A stretch of DNA of 13,200 nt, taken from the NCBI GenBank assembly GCA_964521255.1, contig CAZFRM010000047.1, forward strand, positions 1 through 13,200. Direction: 5' to 3'. Source of the DNA: ZC4RG29 sp964521255. GTDB lineage: Bacteria > Bacteroidota > Bacteroidia > Cytophagales > Cyclobacteriaceae. Both the position numbers and the translations under genes were made by a program. The notes under the pieces are model-generated. The model made no database searches. It worked only from the letters and a program-made list of their open reading frames with translations, and had not been told where the DNA came from. This document shows, piece after piece, positions 6,375 to 13,195 of the stretch (its first letter is position 1; each line of letters begins with the position of its first letter).

Positions 6375-6390
6375 TTCATTTTAAAATGAA
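6375..6390. promoter_or_regulatory. Candidate operator of the ArsR regulator
   Basis: TTCATTTTAAAATGAA is a perfect 16-bp palindrome immediately upstream of the arsR-type start codon. It lies around the transcription start predicted from the promoter at 6396-6426, and next to the -33 region of the opposite promoter. Binding here would block both genes. Assigning it to this regulator is inference. Confidence 0.5.
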
Positions 6391-6395
6391 CTATT

Positions 6396-6426
6396 CAAAG
6401 GTACAACCCCGGTAACTTTGAATCAA
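6396..6426 (-). promoter_or_regulatory. Bacteroidota-type promoter of the ArsR gene
   Basis: On the - strand TTG (6426-6424) is followed after 20 bp by TACCTTTG (6403-6396), matching the TTG ... TAnnTTTG consensus of Bacteroidota with acceptable spacing. The start of transcription would fall near 6389, inside the 16-bp palindrome. Confidence 0.45.
6413..6420 (+). promoter_or_regulatory. Probable -7 box of the ABM-P450 operon
   Basis: TAACTTTG fits TAnnTTTG exactly and lies 19 bp before the start codon at 6440. No good TTTG is seen 19-21 bp upstream, where the sequence is close to the 16-bp palindrome. It overlaps the opposing promoter, so the two transcription units converge over the same short region before diverging. 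Confidence 0.4.
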
Positions 6427-6439
6427 GGAATTAAAGGTT

Positions 6440-6931
6440 ATGAAAAAGTCAAGGTTATGGGCCATACCCATTTCATTATTCGCCACAGTATTTATGTATC
6501 CGTCACAGACCTTTGCACAAAAAATTCAAACTGATAGTATCGATACTCACTCCAATCAACAAAACAACAGAGCTATGATAGCTGTAATCTTTGAGGTCTA
6601 TCCGGCCGAGGGTCACAAACAGGAATACCTTAACATCGCCAGGGGTTTACTCCCGCGCTTAAACAACATTGATGGGTTCATCTCCATTGAGCGGTTTGAA
6701 AGTTTGTACACGCCCGGAAAAATTCTATCCCTTTCATTCTGGCGCGATGAGGAAGCGGTGAAGCAATGGCGTAATACAGAAGAGCACCGACGGGCACAGG
6801 AACAAGGCCGACAGGAGGTCTTTCGTGATTATAGACTGCGCGTTGTAAGTGTCATACGCGATTATGGCATGTCCGACCGTGTTCAGGCTCCTGACGACAG
6901 TAAAGCTCACCATAATAAATCTAAAAACTAA
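6440..6931 (+). CDS. Antibiotic biosynthesis monooxygenase (ABM) domain protein
   Basis: A 163-residue protein with an ABM-type alpha/beta barrel domain at about residues 46-145: IAVIFEVYPAEGHKQEYLNI, then ARGLLPRLNNIDGFISIERF, and ILSLSFWRDEEAVKQWRNTE. Such small dimeric proteins include quinol oxygenases and haem-degrading enzymes; many have unknown substrates. The first 26 residues look like a signal peptide (MKKSRLW, a hydrophobic core, then TFA-Q), which is unusual because most relatives are cytosolic and begin at the position of Met46 here (ATG at 6575). Either this copy is exported, or translation starts at Met46. It is the first gene of an operon with the P450, three bases away, and is divergent from the ArsR gene. 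Confidence 0.82.
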   Translation: MKKSRLWAIPISLFATVFMYPSQTFAQKIQTDSIDTHSNQQNNRAMIAVIFEVYPAEGHKQEYLNIARGLLPRLNNIDGFISIERFESLYTPGKILSLSFWRDEEAVKQWRNTEEHRRAQEQGRQEVFRDYRLRVVSVIRDYGMSDRVQAPDDSKAHHNKSKN

Positions 6932-6934
6932 ATC

Positions 6935-8035
6935 ATGGAAAATGTACTTTTCTTACAGTCGGAGGTAAGAGACCCATACCCGTTCTATGCCCGAATGCAA
7001 ATTGAGCACCCTGTATATTATGATGGGCACAACAAGATTTGGGCTGTGTATACATACCAACATTGCGAAAAAGTTCTGCAAGCAACGCAGTCACAAATTC
7101 CGGTTCCGGCTTCAAAGACAAACAAGCAACCTGAATTGAACGGTATTTTAACTAACCTGGCACGGTTGAGCAATGGCGTACATCATACGAAAACACGTGC
7201 AGCGGCCATGAATTTAATGTCGCACTGGAAAAGTTGTGATGTCCCGGCACTGCTTCACAGCTTAATGGGTGAACCGCGACTACCAGCAACATTCGATTGG
7301 GTAAGTAGTATTGCCAAACGGCTTCCTGCCTTTGCCCTGCTGAAAGGTTTTGACCTTCCGACAAACACTGCACTCGCTTTGCTGCATGAAATCGAAAACC
7401 TGATTAAGTTAATGGCCCCCGTGGAAGATGAAAAGGAAATGGAGTCTATCTTAAAATCAGTTCATAACATTCAGGATGCATTCAATAATCACCTGGTCAA
7501 AAAACTGCCTGCTGTTGATGATAAAAGTTTATACGTAGCAAACTTTATCGGACTACTTATTCAAAGTTATGATGCCTCGCGCGGGCTCCTCAGCAATTCT
7601 TTGTTACACTTCGTAAGTCGCCCCAACCAAAGGCCACCAACCCTGGAAGGCTTTGCGCTGTTCGTTAAAGAATCTGCCCGGCTCGACCCGGCGGTGCACA
7701 ACACACGCAGAATAATGGATGAGGATATGCAGGTTGGTAAGTACACCATTAAGCGAGGCGAACATGTGTTGATCGTTTTGGCTTCTGCCAACAGGGATTT
7801 TCAAAAGTTTCATCAACCGGATTCATTGATGCCCGATAGAAAAAACGAAACGCTTTCGTTTGGTTCGGGAATACATAAATGCATCGCAGAAAACTTTTCA
7901 ATTCAAGTGACTGCACAGGTGTTGCATTACCTGAACACGAAATATTCAAAGTTCACAATACAAGAACATGAAATTCAATATGAACCCCGCATCAACGTCA
8001 GGCTCCCGGGAAAAATAACACTTATCACATCATAA
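6935..8035 (+). CDS. Cytochrome P450
   Basis: A 366-residue soluble bacterial P450, a haem-thiolate monooxygenase. Visible features: RDPYPFYARM (12-21), HTKTR (84-88, the usual HxxxR of helix C), the ExxR pair Glu246/Arg249 in KESARLDP, and the haem loop FGSGIHKCIA (309-318) with Cys316 as the thiolate ligand. The I helix at about 204-221 lacks the usual A/G-G-x-D/E-T: it reads QSYDAS, keeping Asp213 but with Ala214 in place of the Thr that helps activate oxygen; Ser215 is next to it. The protein is shorter than the usual 390-420 residues. No ferredoxin or reductase gene is nearby. It is co-transcribed with the ABM protein and followed six bases later by a broken OsmC gene, which suggests oxidation or clearance of a small toxic compound. 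Substrate unknown. Confidence 0.92.
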   Translation: MENVLFLQSEVRDPYPFYARMQIEHPVYYDGHNKIWAVYTYQHCEKVLQATQSQIPVPASKTNKQPELNGILTNLARLSNGVHHTKTRAAAMNLMSHWKSCDVPALLHSLMGEPRLPATFDWVSSIAKRLPAFALLKGFDLPTNTALALLHEIENLIKLMAPVEDEKEMESILKSVHNIQDAFNNHLVKKLPAVDDKSLYVANFIGLLIQSYDASRGLLSNSLLHFVSRPNQRPPTLEGFALFVKESARLDPAVHNTRRIMDEDMQVGKYTIKRGEHVLIVLASANRDFQKFHQPDSLMPDRKNETLSFGSGIHKCIAENFSIQVTAQVLHYLNTKYSKFTIQEHEIQYEPRINVRLPGKITLITS

Positions 8036-8041
8036 CAGCCT

Positions 8042-8273
8042 ATGGATAAACATCATTATACTATTTCAATGAAATGGATAGGCAACCCGGGCATGGGCAC
8101 AAGCAGCTACAAGACGTATAACCGCAATTTCATTTTTTCCGTTAACGGTAAGCCGGCAATAGCCGGTTCTTAACCCTGAAGAAATGTTACTGGCCGCATT
8201 AGCATCATGCCACATGCTACGGTACCTTCATCTTTGTGCTGAACATGGTATTTCTGTATGTGCGACTTACTGA
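8042..8273 (+). pseudogene. Broken OsmC family gene
   Basis: Two pieces of an OsmC/Ohr-type protein are visible. The first, from ATG at 8042, reads MDKHHYTISMKWIGNPGMGT, SSYKTYNRNF, and ends IAGS at a stop codon (8171). The second continues one frame later from 8172 as NPEEMLLAALASCHMLRYLH, then LCAEHGISVCATY, with a stop at 8271. Between them the family has about a dozen further residues (an SDP..RGD..RY segment), so a short internal deletion with a frameshift has occurred. The last part of the domain (roughly half) is missing next to the end of the - strand permease. The redox-active Cys of SCHM is retained but the gene cannot make a functional protein. It lies six bases after the P450 and was probably the third gene of that operon. 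OsmC proteins reduce organic peroxides. Confidence 0.85.
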
Positions 8274-8289
8274 GAAGAAAATGCTTCCA

Positions 8290-10647
8290 CTATTCATTAC
8301 GCAATGAGTCTACCGGATTTGATATCGCAGCCTTTGCAGATTGGTATCCTACAGAAAGTAGTACAATAAACAACATGGCAATTGATGTCAAAACGTAAAT
8401 GCTCCAATTGACTTCAGCATGAAAAGCATAACCTGACAAGTACTCACGAATAAGGTACCAGGAGATTGGAAAGCCAATGAATAAGCTTACTAAAACAAGA
8501 TTAGTAAAATCACTACAAAGCATAATGGCGAGATTTCCAACGGAGGCACCCATCACTTTTCGGATACCTAATTCTTTGGTTCTTCTTTCAGCATTGAACG
8601 ATGCTAAGCCAAATAGGCCTAAGCATGAGATAAGAACAGCAATAACAGTAAAACTTAAAGACAGTTTTCCAATAACCGCTTCTGCCTGATATTCATTGTT
8701 GAAAACTTCATCGAGGAAAATAAATTCAAAGGGGTAATCAGGATTGTGCTTCTTGAATACACTCTCAATTTGCTCTATGTTTTCAGTTATTGGTAATTCG
8801 CTGCCTAACTTAATAAAATAGTGAGAGCCAACATTTTCAGAATACATGAATATCATGGGTTCAATACCAAACTTCAAATTGTCATTATGGAAGTCATCTG
8901 TAATGCCGATTATTTTTCCCTTTCCATTCCACATTTCAAGCTCATTTCCCACAGCACTTTCAAGGGATAATCCCATAACTTCCGCAGCCCTCGTGTTAAT
9001 GATATAATTGGAAGCATCCTGACTATCCATAAAGTTTCTACCACTTTGGATTTTAATATTCAAAGTCGGAATGAATTCTGCATCGCATCGGTATATTTTA
9101 AAGAGGATGGAAGAGTTATCTGGCTTGTTTGCCCAAACCGGGTCTGTCATAGTAATGGGGATTGTAAATATGTTGTTCCCTCCAAAGGCAATACCGTTAA
9201 CAGAGGCTAACTGATGTAGGTCATTTTTAATAGCCGGGTATGATTTAACGATACCTTCATTTTGGTCAACCACAATGATATTGTCTTTATCAAACCCAAG
9301 ATTTTTTTCGCTGATAAAGACTATTTGTTTGTACACGGCAATGCTTCCAACAACCAGTATTATAGAAGTTGTGAATTGGACTATAACCAGCGATTTGCGA
9401 AGCGTATTTCCAGTTAAACCCAATTGAGTATCTCCCTTCAAGACTTTAACAGGATTAAATCTTGATAAGATAAAAGCAGGATAACTTCCTGCAAGTAATC
9501 CGCAAATCGCTGTAATTCCAAACGTTCCTGCAATGAACACTGGATTGCCTAAGTCTAAGTAGATAGATTTGGTTGTGACTTCATTAAAGAATGGGAGAAG
9601 AAGTTGAACAATCCCAATGGCGAATATCAATGCAATGAAAGACAGCAGCATCGACTCGGAAATAAATTGAACAATAAGGCTATTTTTTTGTGCACCTATT
9701 GATTTTCTGATTCCTACTTCGCGACTTCGACTGGCTGCCCTGGCGGTTGAAAGATTTGTGAAATTAATACAAGCCATCACAAGGATTAATATTGCCACTG
9801 CACCGAAAAGGTAAATCTGTTGTATCCTTCCTCCCGCGTTCTTTCCGTTTTCAAACCCATTGTATAGCCTTGACTTTACATAAGGAAATAGAAAGGGTGC
9901 GGTGGAACAATCGGGGCAGTTATTCTTTATCAAATGAGCAAATTTCTGATTTGCAATTTCAACAGAGGCAGATGATTTCAGCAAAACCGCTGTTCGGGTG
10001 CCACCACTTTTCCAATGTTGTGTCCACGGATTTTCTTTTGTAAACAGTTCAAACGAAGCAACAAAGTCAAATTGAAGTGTTGAATGTTGGGGGATGTCTG
10101 CAAAAACACTGGTAATAATAAGTTCATGAGATGCTCCCAGGTTCAACGATTTCCCAATAGGGTCTTCGTTTTTAAATAATTTTTCAGCAAGTCTTTCAGA
10201 AATAGCAATTGATTTAATGTCTGTCAGGGGCTTGGTCTCATTACCTCGTACAACAGGAAAGCTGAGTATCTTGAATAGTGCCGGGTCAGCATAAATACCA
10301 ACTTCATTGTATGCAGTGGTTTCATGCTTTATTAACAATTCTGTTTCAAAGCTGTACTGGGCTGCTAATTCTACTTCAGGAATTTCTTGTACGATTACAT
10401 CTTTCAGTTTAGCAGGAGTGGCAGGATACGTTTCAATCTTTCCATCGGGATACGTGTTGTTGACCATTACTTTAAAAATGCGGTCAGCATCTGAATGGAA
10501 ACGGTCAAAAGACAATTCATCAATTATCCAAAGCAGAATAAAAATGCTGGTGACAAGTCCTACCGTCAGGCCAAGAACATTTATGAATGTATAACTCTTA
10601 TGACGAAGTAGATTACGGAACGAAGTTTTAAGGTAATTCTTAAGCAT
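8290..10647 (-). CDS. FtsX/MacB-type ABC transporter permease, full length
   Basis: A complete 785-residue permease of the FtsX-like, MacB-type superfamily, without the PadR-linked prefix domain. Layout: membrane helix 1 at about 19-42, a periplasmic MacB-type domain to about 275, helices at about 279-299, 330-355 and 370-392, a fifth helix at about 420-440 that opens the second repeat, a second periplasmic domain to about 660, and three C-terminal helices (about 664-684, 715-732, 749-768). The signature V/LGIRKxxGA occurs twice (311-319 and in ELGIRKVMGAS). These proteins work with a separate ATPase, usually encoded elsewhere in Bacteroidota, in lipoprotein or peptide handling and in efflux. 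No ATPase gene is in view. Its stop codon is only 16 bp from the broken OsmC gene, in opposite orientation, which marks a rearrangement boundary. Confidence 0.92.
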   Translation of the reverse strand: MLKNYLKTSFRNLLRHKSYTFINVLGLTVGLVTSIFILLWIIDELSFDRFHSDADRIFKVMVNNTYPDGKIETYPATPAKLKDVIVQEIPEVELAAQYSFETELLIKHETTAYNEVGIYADPALFKILSFPVVRGNETKPLTDIKSIAISERLAEKLFKNEDPIGKSLNLGASHELIITSVFADIPQHSTLQFDFVASFELFTKENPWTQHWKSGGTRTAVLLKSSASVEIANQKFAHLIKNNCPDCSTAPFLFPYVKSRLYNGFENGKNAGGRIQQIYLFGAVAILILVMACINFTNLSTARAASRSREVGIRKSIGAQKNSLIVQFISESMLLSFIALIFAIGIVQLLLPFFNEVTTKSIYLDLGNPVFIAGTFGITAICGLLAGSYPAFILSRFNPVKVLKGDTQLGLTGNTLRKSLVIVQFTTSIILVVGSIAVYKQIVFISEKNLGFDKDNIIVVDQNEGIVKSYPAIKNDLHQLASVNGIAFGGNNIFTIPITMTDPVWANKPDNSSILFKIYRCDAEFIPTLNIKIQSGRNFMDSQDASNYIINTRAAEVMGLSLESAVGNELEMWNGKGKIIGITDDFHNDNLKFGIEPMIFMYSENVGSHYFIKLGSELPITENIEQIESVFKKHNPDYPFEFIFLDEVFNNEYQAEAVIGKLSLSFTVIAVLISCLGLFGLASFNAERRTKELGIRKVMGASVGNLAIMLCSDFTNLVLVSLFIGFPISWYLIREYLSGYAFHAEVNWSIYVLTSIAMLFIVLLSVGYQSAKAAISNPVDSLRNE

Positions 10648-10820
10648 ATAACAAATCTTAATTATTCCATAGGTTTAGTGAACACGGAAAGATAACAATC
10701 ATGCCAATCTCAATCTCCTAAACCAGCTTGATTTCGAATTGTATTTTAATTGTCCAGTTCAATACCGAACATAGGTATGTCAGATTAGGACATTTATGAT
10801 AGCTTCTTTGCGGTGAGGAT
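10648..10820. other. Intergenic stretch between the permease and the SUKH gene
   Basis: This 173-bp AT-rich stretch lies upstream of the permease start codon. No inverted repeat of the inter-cassette type and no gene was found. It presumably holds the permease promoter, but no convincing TTG ... TAnnTTTG pair was located on the - strand. Confidence 0.4.
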
Positions 10821-11417
10821 TTAGCTCTTGCCATAGCCCTGCCTGGCTGTAGTACGTCTTTCATCTTCTCTTTCCCACTTATAATAGTCAAGAGTCGATT
10901 TCCAGTGACCGTTATCAATTTCAAATACTTTTGGGTCTATCACCTTGAGGTCTTGGATCAGATGTTCAAATTGTTCGTCAGAAAATTCGGTTTCAAAAAA
11001 TGAGTCAGAATTCAGTTTCCTCAATTGCTCATCGAAGCTTTGTATCCGCACTACTGACAACGCAAATCGTTTCATGTCCGAGTTGATAAATACTTCTTCA
11101 AAGTAATTGTCATGATTAAGATATATCAATTCTTGGTTGTCAAGATTAATTGCAATTGGATCTCCTGATCCATTGAATCCTATTGCTAAATATTTATCAT
11201 AGTCAGAATTATTAAGTGACCACTTTTGATTGACGGTCTCCAATGGTTCCTTCAAATAATCGAAATTGAGATCTTGGAATTCGGATGGTGTTCCAGTCAG
11301 AAAGAGGAAATCATGCGCTGCTGAACCAAGATTGAATTCTCTTGGAACTGCTTCATCAGCGCGAAAATGCTGTTTGCCTATTGTAGTCCATTTACTTATG
11401 AAATCTTGCTTATCCAT
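10821..11417 (-). CDS. SMI1/KNR4 (SUKH) family protein
   Basis: A 198-residue cytosolic protein with the SUKH fold, best seen in YLAIGFNGSGDPIAINLD and the following ELIYLNHDNYFEEVF, a stretch conserved in the family. The N-terminal half has helices and PSEFQDLNFDYL. SUKH proteins are often immunity proteins against polymorphic toxins, though many are of unknown role, and no toxin is nearby. Start: ATG at 11417; a TTG at 11435 would add six residues but overlaps the palindromic element. The start codon is about 10 bp from the element's end, as in integron cassettes, so there is no room for its own promoter. No such element was found after its stop codon (10648-10820). Confidence 0.8.
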   Translation of the reverse strand: MDKQDFISKWTTIGKQHFRADEAVPREFNLGSAAHDFLFLTGTPSEFQDLNFDYLKEPLETVNQKWSLNNSDYDKYLAIGFNGSGDPIAINLDNQELIYLNHDNYFEEVFINSDMKRFALSVVRIQSFDEQLRKLNSDSFFETEFSDEQFEHLIQDLKVIDPKVFEIDNGHWKSTLDYYKWEREDERRTTARQGYGKS

Positions 11418-11427
11418 GTTTTGTATT

Positions 11428-11513
11428 GCAGCCAACGCTAGTATATACGCTGTTTAAATTTACCTTAAAAAATTAACACTAAAATTTTAAATAGCGCATA
11501 TACATTGTTGCGC
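11428..11513 (-). repeat. attC-like palindromic site between the SUKH gene and the secreted unknown
   Basis: Arms GTATATACGCTGTTTAAA (11441-11458) and TTTAAATAGCGCATATAC (11486-11503) pair at 16 of 18 positions. Outside them CAAC (11433-11436) and GTTG (11507-11510) pair exactly, separated from the main stem by small unpaired spacers (four and three bases). This box-spacer-stem arrangement is that of integron attC sites. The gene-proximal end on the - strand reads CGTTGGCTGCAA, with the next ATG about 10 bp later; the other end is five bases from the stop codon of the previous gene. No sequence homology to a named attC family was tested. Confidence 0.65.
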
Positions 11514-11518
11514 TGTTT

Positions 11519-12337
11519 TTATTTTTTCTTCTTCTTTTCCTTTTTCATGTCCTTTTGAACATGAAGCCAGGTATATTCCTTGTCTCCCTTGAATGGAGTA
11601 CTAAAACTGTCCTGGTTATCAATCTTAATTGAAGTAAAATAGTTCTTATAGTACCACGCAAAGAAGATACTCCCAAGTGTCGGGTCTTTTACGTCACGAT
11701 AATTTAGCCATATCTCTCTTGGAGGTTCTGTCTTAAAACCTCGGAAAGCTCCTTGGTAATACGAGTCTTTTGATAAAATGATCTTACCCGTTTGATCAAT
11801 TTTGAAATGAAACTCACCACCGTAAACCGCTGTTCCGTTTGGTTGAAATGCTGGCAGGATCCAGACGTCAAATGTGTTGTCTAGATTCTTTCTTATAAAC
11901 TGATTGAATCTAATGTTACTTGTGTCCTTTAATTGTTTTATGTCTTCGTTAGAGGTCCTTAATGCAAACGCATATGAATTTAAAAACTCAGGAGTAACGG
12001 TATCTTTCGATTTTTTTACTTTGTTTTCTTTGTCAACTGTATAATGAAATATTAAGTTGTACTGGTCATTTTGAAGATTACCATAAGCAGCATGCCAGAT
12101 TCCGTCAGTGTCTTTGTAACAAAACCACTCAGTTCCTAATTTTTTAATTTCATTTTCGTCTTCGGTCATCACACTGTCGCTTGTCCACCAAGCAACCATG
12201 TCATATTCATTAAGCCAAATAACTAAGTCAAACTTCTCATTGAAATCTTTTATGTTAAAAGTCAGTCCTTTTTTCTTTTGTCCAAAAGTCGTAAGAGATA
12301 TTAAAATTAGTCCTGTAATAAGAAGTCCTCTCTTCAT
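11519..12337 (-). CDS. Secreted hypothetical protein
   Basis: A 272-residue unrecognised protein. MKRGLLITGLILISLTTFGQ is a clear signal peptide with cleavage after about residue 19, typical of Bacteroidota (ending in FGQ). The mature part contains many aromatic residues (FDLVIWLNEYDMVAWW, EWFCYKDTDGIWHAAYGN, AWYYKNYF) and a segment GTAVYGGEFHFKIDQTGKII that looks like strands of a beta-rich domain. The C-terminus is a run of lysines (KDMKKEKKKKK). Function unknown; periplasmic or exported. It starts 12 bp from the end of one palindromic site and stops five bases before another, so it fits a single-gene cassette exactly. Confidence 0.72.
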   Translation of the reverse strand: MKRGLLITGLILISLTTFGQKKKGLTFNIKDFNEKFDLVIWLNEYDMVAWWTSDSVMTEDENEIKKLGTEWFCYKDTDGIWHAAYGNLQNDQYNLIFHYTVDKENKVKKSKDTVTPEFLNSYAFALRTSNEDIKQLKDTSNIRFNQFIRKNLDNTFDVWILPAFQPNGTAVYGGEFHFKIDQTGKIILSKDSYYQGAFRGFKTEPPREIWLNYRDVKDPTLGSIFFAWYYKNYFTSIKIDNQDSFSTPFKGDKEYTWLHVQKDMKKEKKKKK

Positions 12338-12349
12338 AAAAATAAAATT

Positions 12350-12415
12350 GTGCCTAATAAATAAGGCTTCGCGTGGCCGGCACAGCGCAGCGTGAAGCCT
12401 TATTTATTGGCGGTA
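12350..12415 (-). repeat. attC-like palindromic site between two unknown genes
   Basis: AATAAATAAGGCTTC (12356-12370) and GAAGCCTTATTTATT (12394-12408) are a perfect 15-bp inverted repeat. GCC (12352-12354) and GGC (12409-12411) extend the pairing after a single unpaired T, an extrahelical base of the sort attC sites have. On the - strand the end near the next gene reads ATTAGGCACAA, close to the integron core GTTAGGC. The loop is GC-rich and 23 nt long. Flanking genes start 12 bp and stop about 14 bp away. It could also act as a terminator, but no T-run follows on the - strand. Confidence 0.65.
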
Positions 12416-12428
12416 GTTATTTTTGTCT

Positions 12429-12977
12429 CTAAACTTTTGTCAATCGAGTATGTCGTGAAACTGTCCACTTGGTTGTTTGGGGATTAATGTAAAAATACTC
12501 CTTGTAACTACTTGTACTCGCCAGAAACTCGATAAATCCAGAACTCAAAGTCCCTAGTTTTTTAAAATCTCGTCTTGAGAAATCTCCAACAGTCAAAAAT
12601 TGCGCGATCTCTTCTGCCGCCTTTTCTGTCACTGGTCGCGGGGCAGAAACTAAGTCCGAAATTGACAGATACTTTGTTCTCCAATTTTCCAGGTCTGGAT
12701 TAGAGGTCACACTACTCTGTCTAAGGTGTGACACGATGTCTGCTAACTCTTTTGTCCGATGTGACAATTGGATTGCGGAGTAGTATTGAAGTATCGAGAA
12801 ACAATAATCCTTTTTAGGACAAATGTCGTCACACGCTAGTTCAATAAGAATTGGAATGTACTGAGGTGAATGAAGGATCAAATCTTCATCTTGGTCAAGA
12901 AAGAATTTATCCTCGTCATATCCCCATGCTCTTACTTCGTCAATTGTCGGGTTAACATTATCGCTTATGTATGTCAT
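12429..12977 (-). CDS. Hypothetical protein
   Basis: A 182-residue cytosolic protein, unrecognised. There is no signal peptide or membrane segment. The first half is rich in acidic residues (WGYDEDKFFLDQDEDLILHS) and has three cysteines close together (Cys49, Cys53, Cys59) in ELACDDICPKKDYC, which might be a metal site or chance. The rest appears mainly helical, with RPVTEKAAEEIAQFLTVGDF and FKKLGTLSSGFIEFLASTSS. It lies between two palindromic elements (23 bp from one at its start, about 14 bp from the other at its stop). Base composition is AT-rich like the other cassette genes. Proteins of this look are common in integron cassettes but no function can be given. Confidence 0.65.
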   Translation of the reverse strand: MTYISDNVNPTIDEVRAWGYDEDKFFLDQDEDLILHSPQYIPILIELACDDICPKKDYCFSILQYYSAIQLSHRTKELADIVSHLRQSSVTSNPDLENWRTKYLSISDLVSAPRPVTEKAAEEIAQFLTVGDFSRRDFKKLGTLSSGFIEFLASTSSYKEYFYINPQTTKWTVSRHTRLTKV

Positions 12978-13000
12978 GGTGTACTGTCCGAAAAATAATT

Positions 13001-13145
13001 ACAGCCAGCGTTGGTGCATAAGCAGTGGCGGGTGTTCGAAGCGCGTCACTGTCCCACGACACCAAACGTATTTTGTGCCGCAGGCATGCCTTTGGCAAAA
13101 AACTAAACTACAAATTTACACTGAACCCCGCCATTGATTATGCAC
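13001..13145 (-). repeat. Palindromic inter-cassette element, family A copy 3 (attC-like)
   Basis: TGCATAAGCAGTGGCGGG (13015-13032) and CCCGCCATTGATTATGCA (13127-13144) pair at 16 of 18 positions. The interior carries TTCGAAGCGCGTCACTGTCC (about 13036-13055) and TTGGCAAAAAACTAAAC, shared with the copies at 1475-1606 and 2209-2420. The end near the next gene reads CGCTGGCTGTAATT on the - strand (13010 downwards). The copy of the 48-bp repeat at 13148-13195 begins just beyond its other end. Confidence 0.65.
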
Positions 13146-13147
13146 TG

Positions 13148-13195
13148 TGTTGAACTAAACCTTCGGTAGTTTGCTCAACATTCCCGTTGCGTCAG
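13148..13195. repeat. 48-bp dispersed repeat, copy 2
   Basis: Identical over 48 bases to 5252-5299, nearly 8 kb away. It directly follows the outer arm of the palindromic element at 13001-13145. Perfect identity between non-coding copies implies recent spread or conversion. The repeat may extend past its visible ends only on one side, because the bases after 13195 differ from those after 5299. Confidence 0.8.

Noticed and set aside
8290..10647. The - strand permease as the missing part of the truncated PadR-linked permease
   Set aside because: It is complete with its own N-terminus and both repeats, lacks the prefix domain, and is on the opposite strand.
12356..12408. Intrinsic terminator for the unknown gene at 12429-12977
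   Set aside because: The stem is strong, but no T-run follows it on the gene's strand and the loop is long; the site-specific recombination-like ends explain it better, although a terminating side effect is possible.
1475..13195. CRISPR array made from the repeated sequences
   Set aside because: The repeats are long palindromes of differing length, separated by whole genes, with no short regular spacers and no cas genes.
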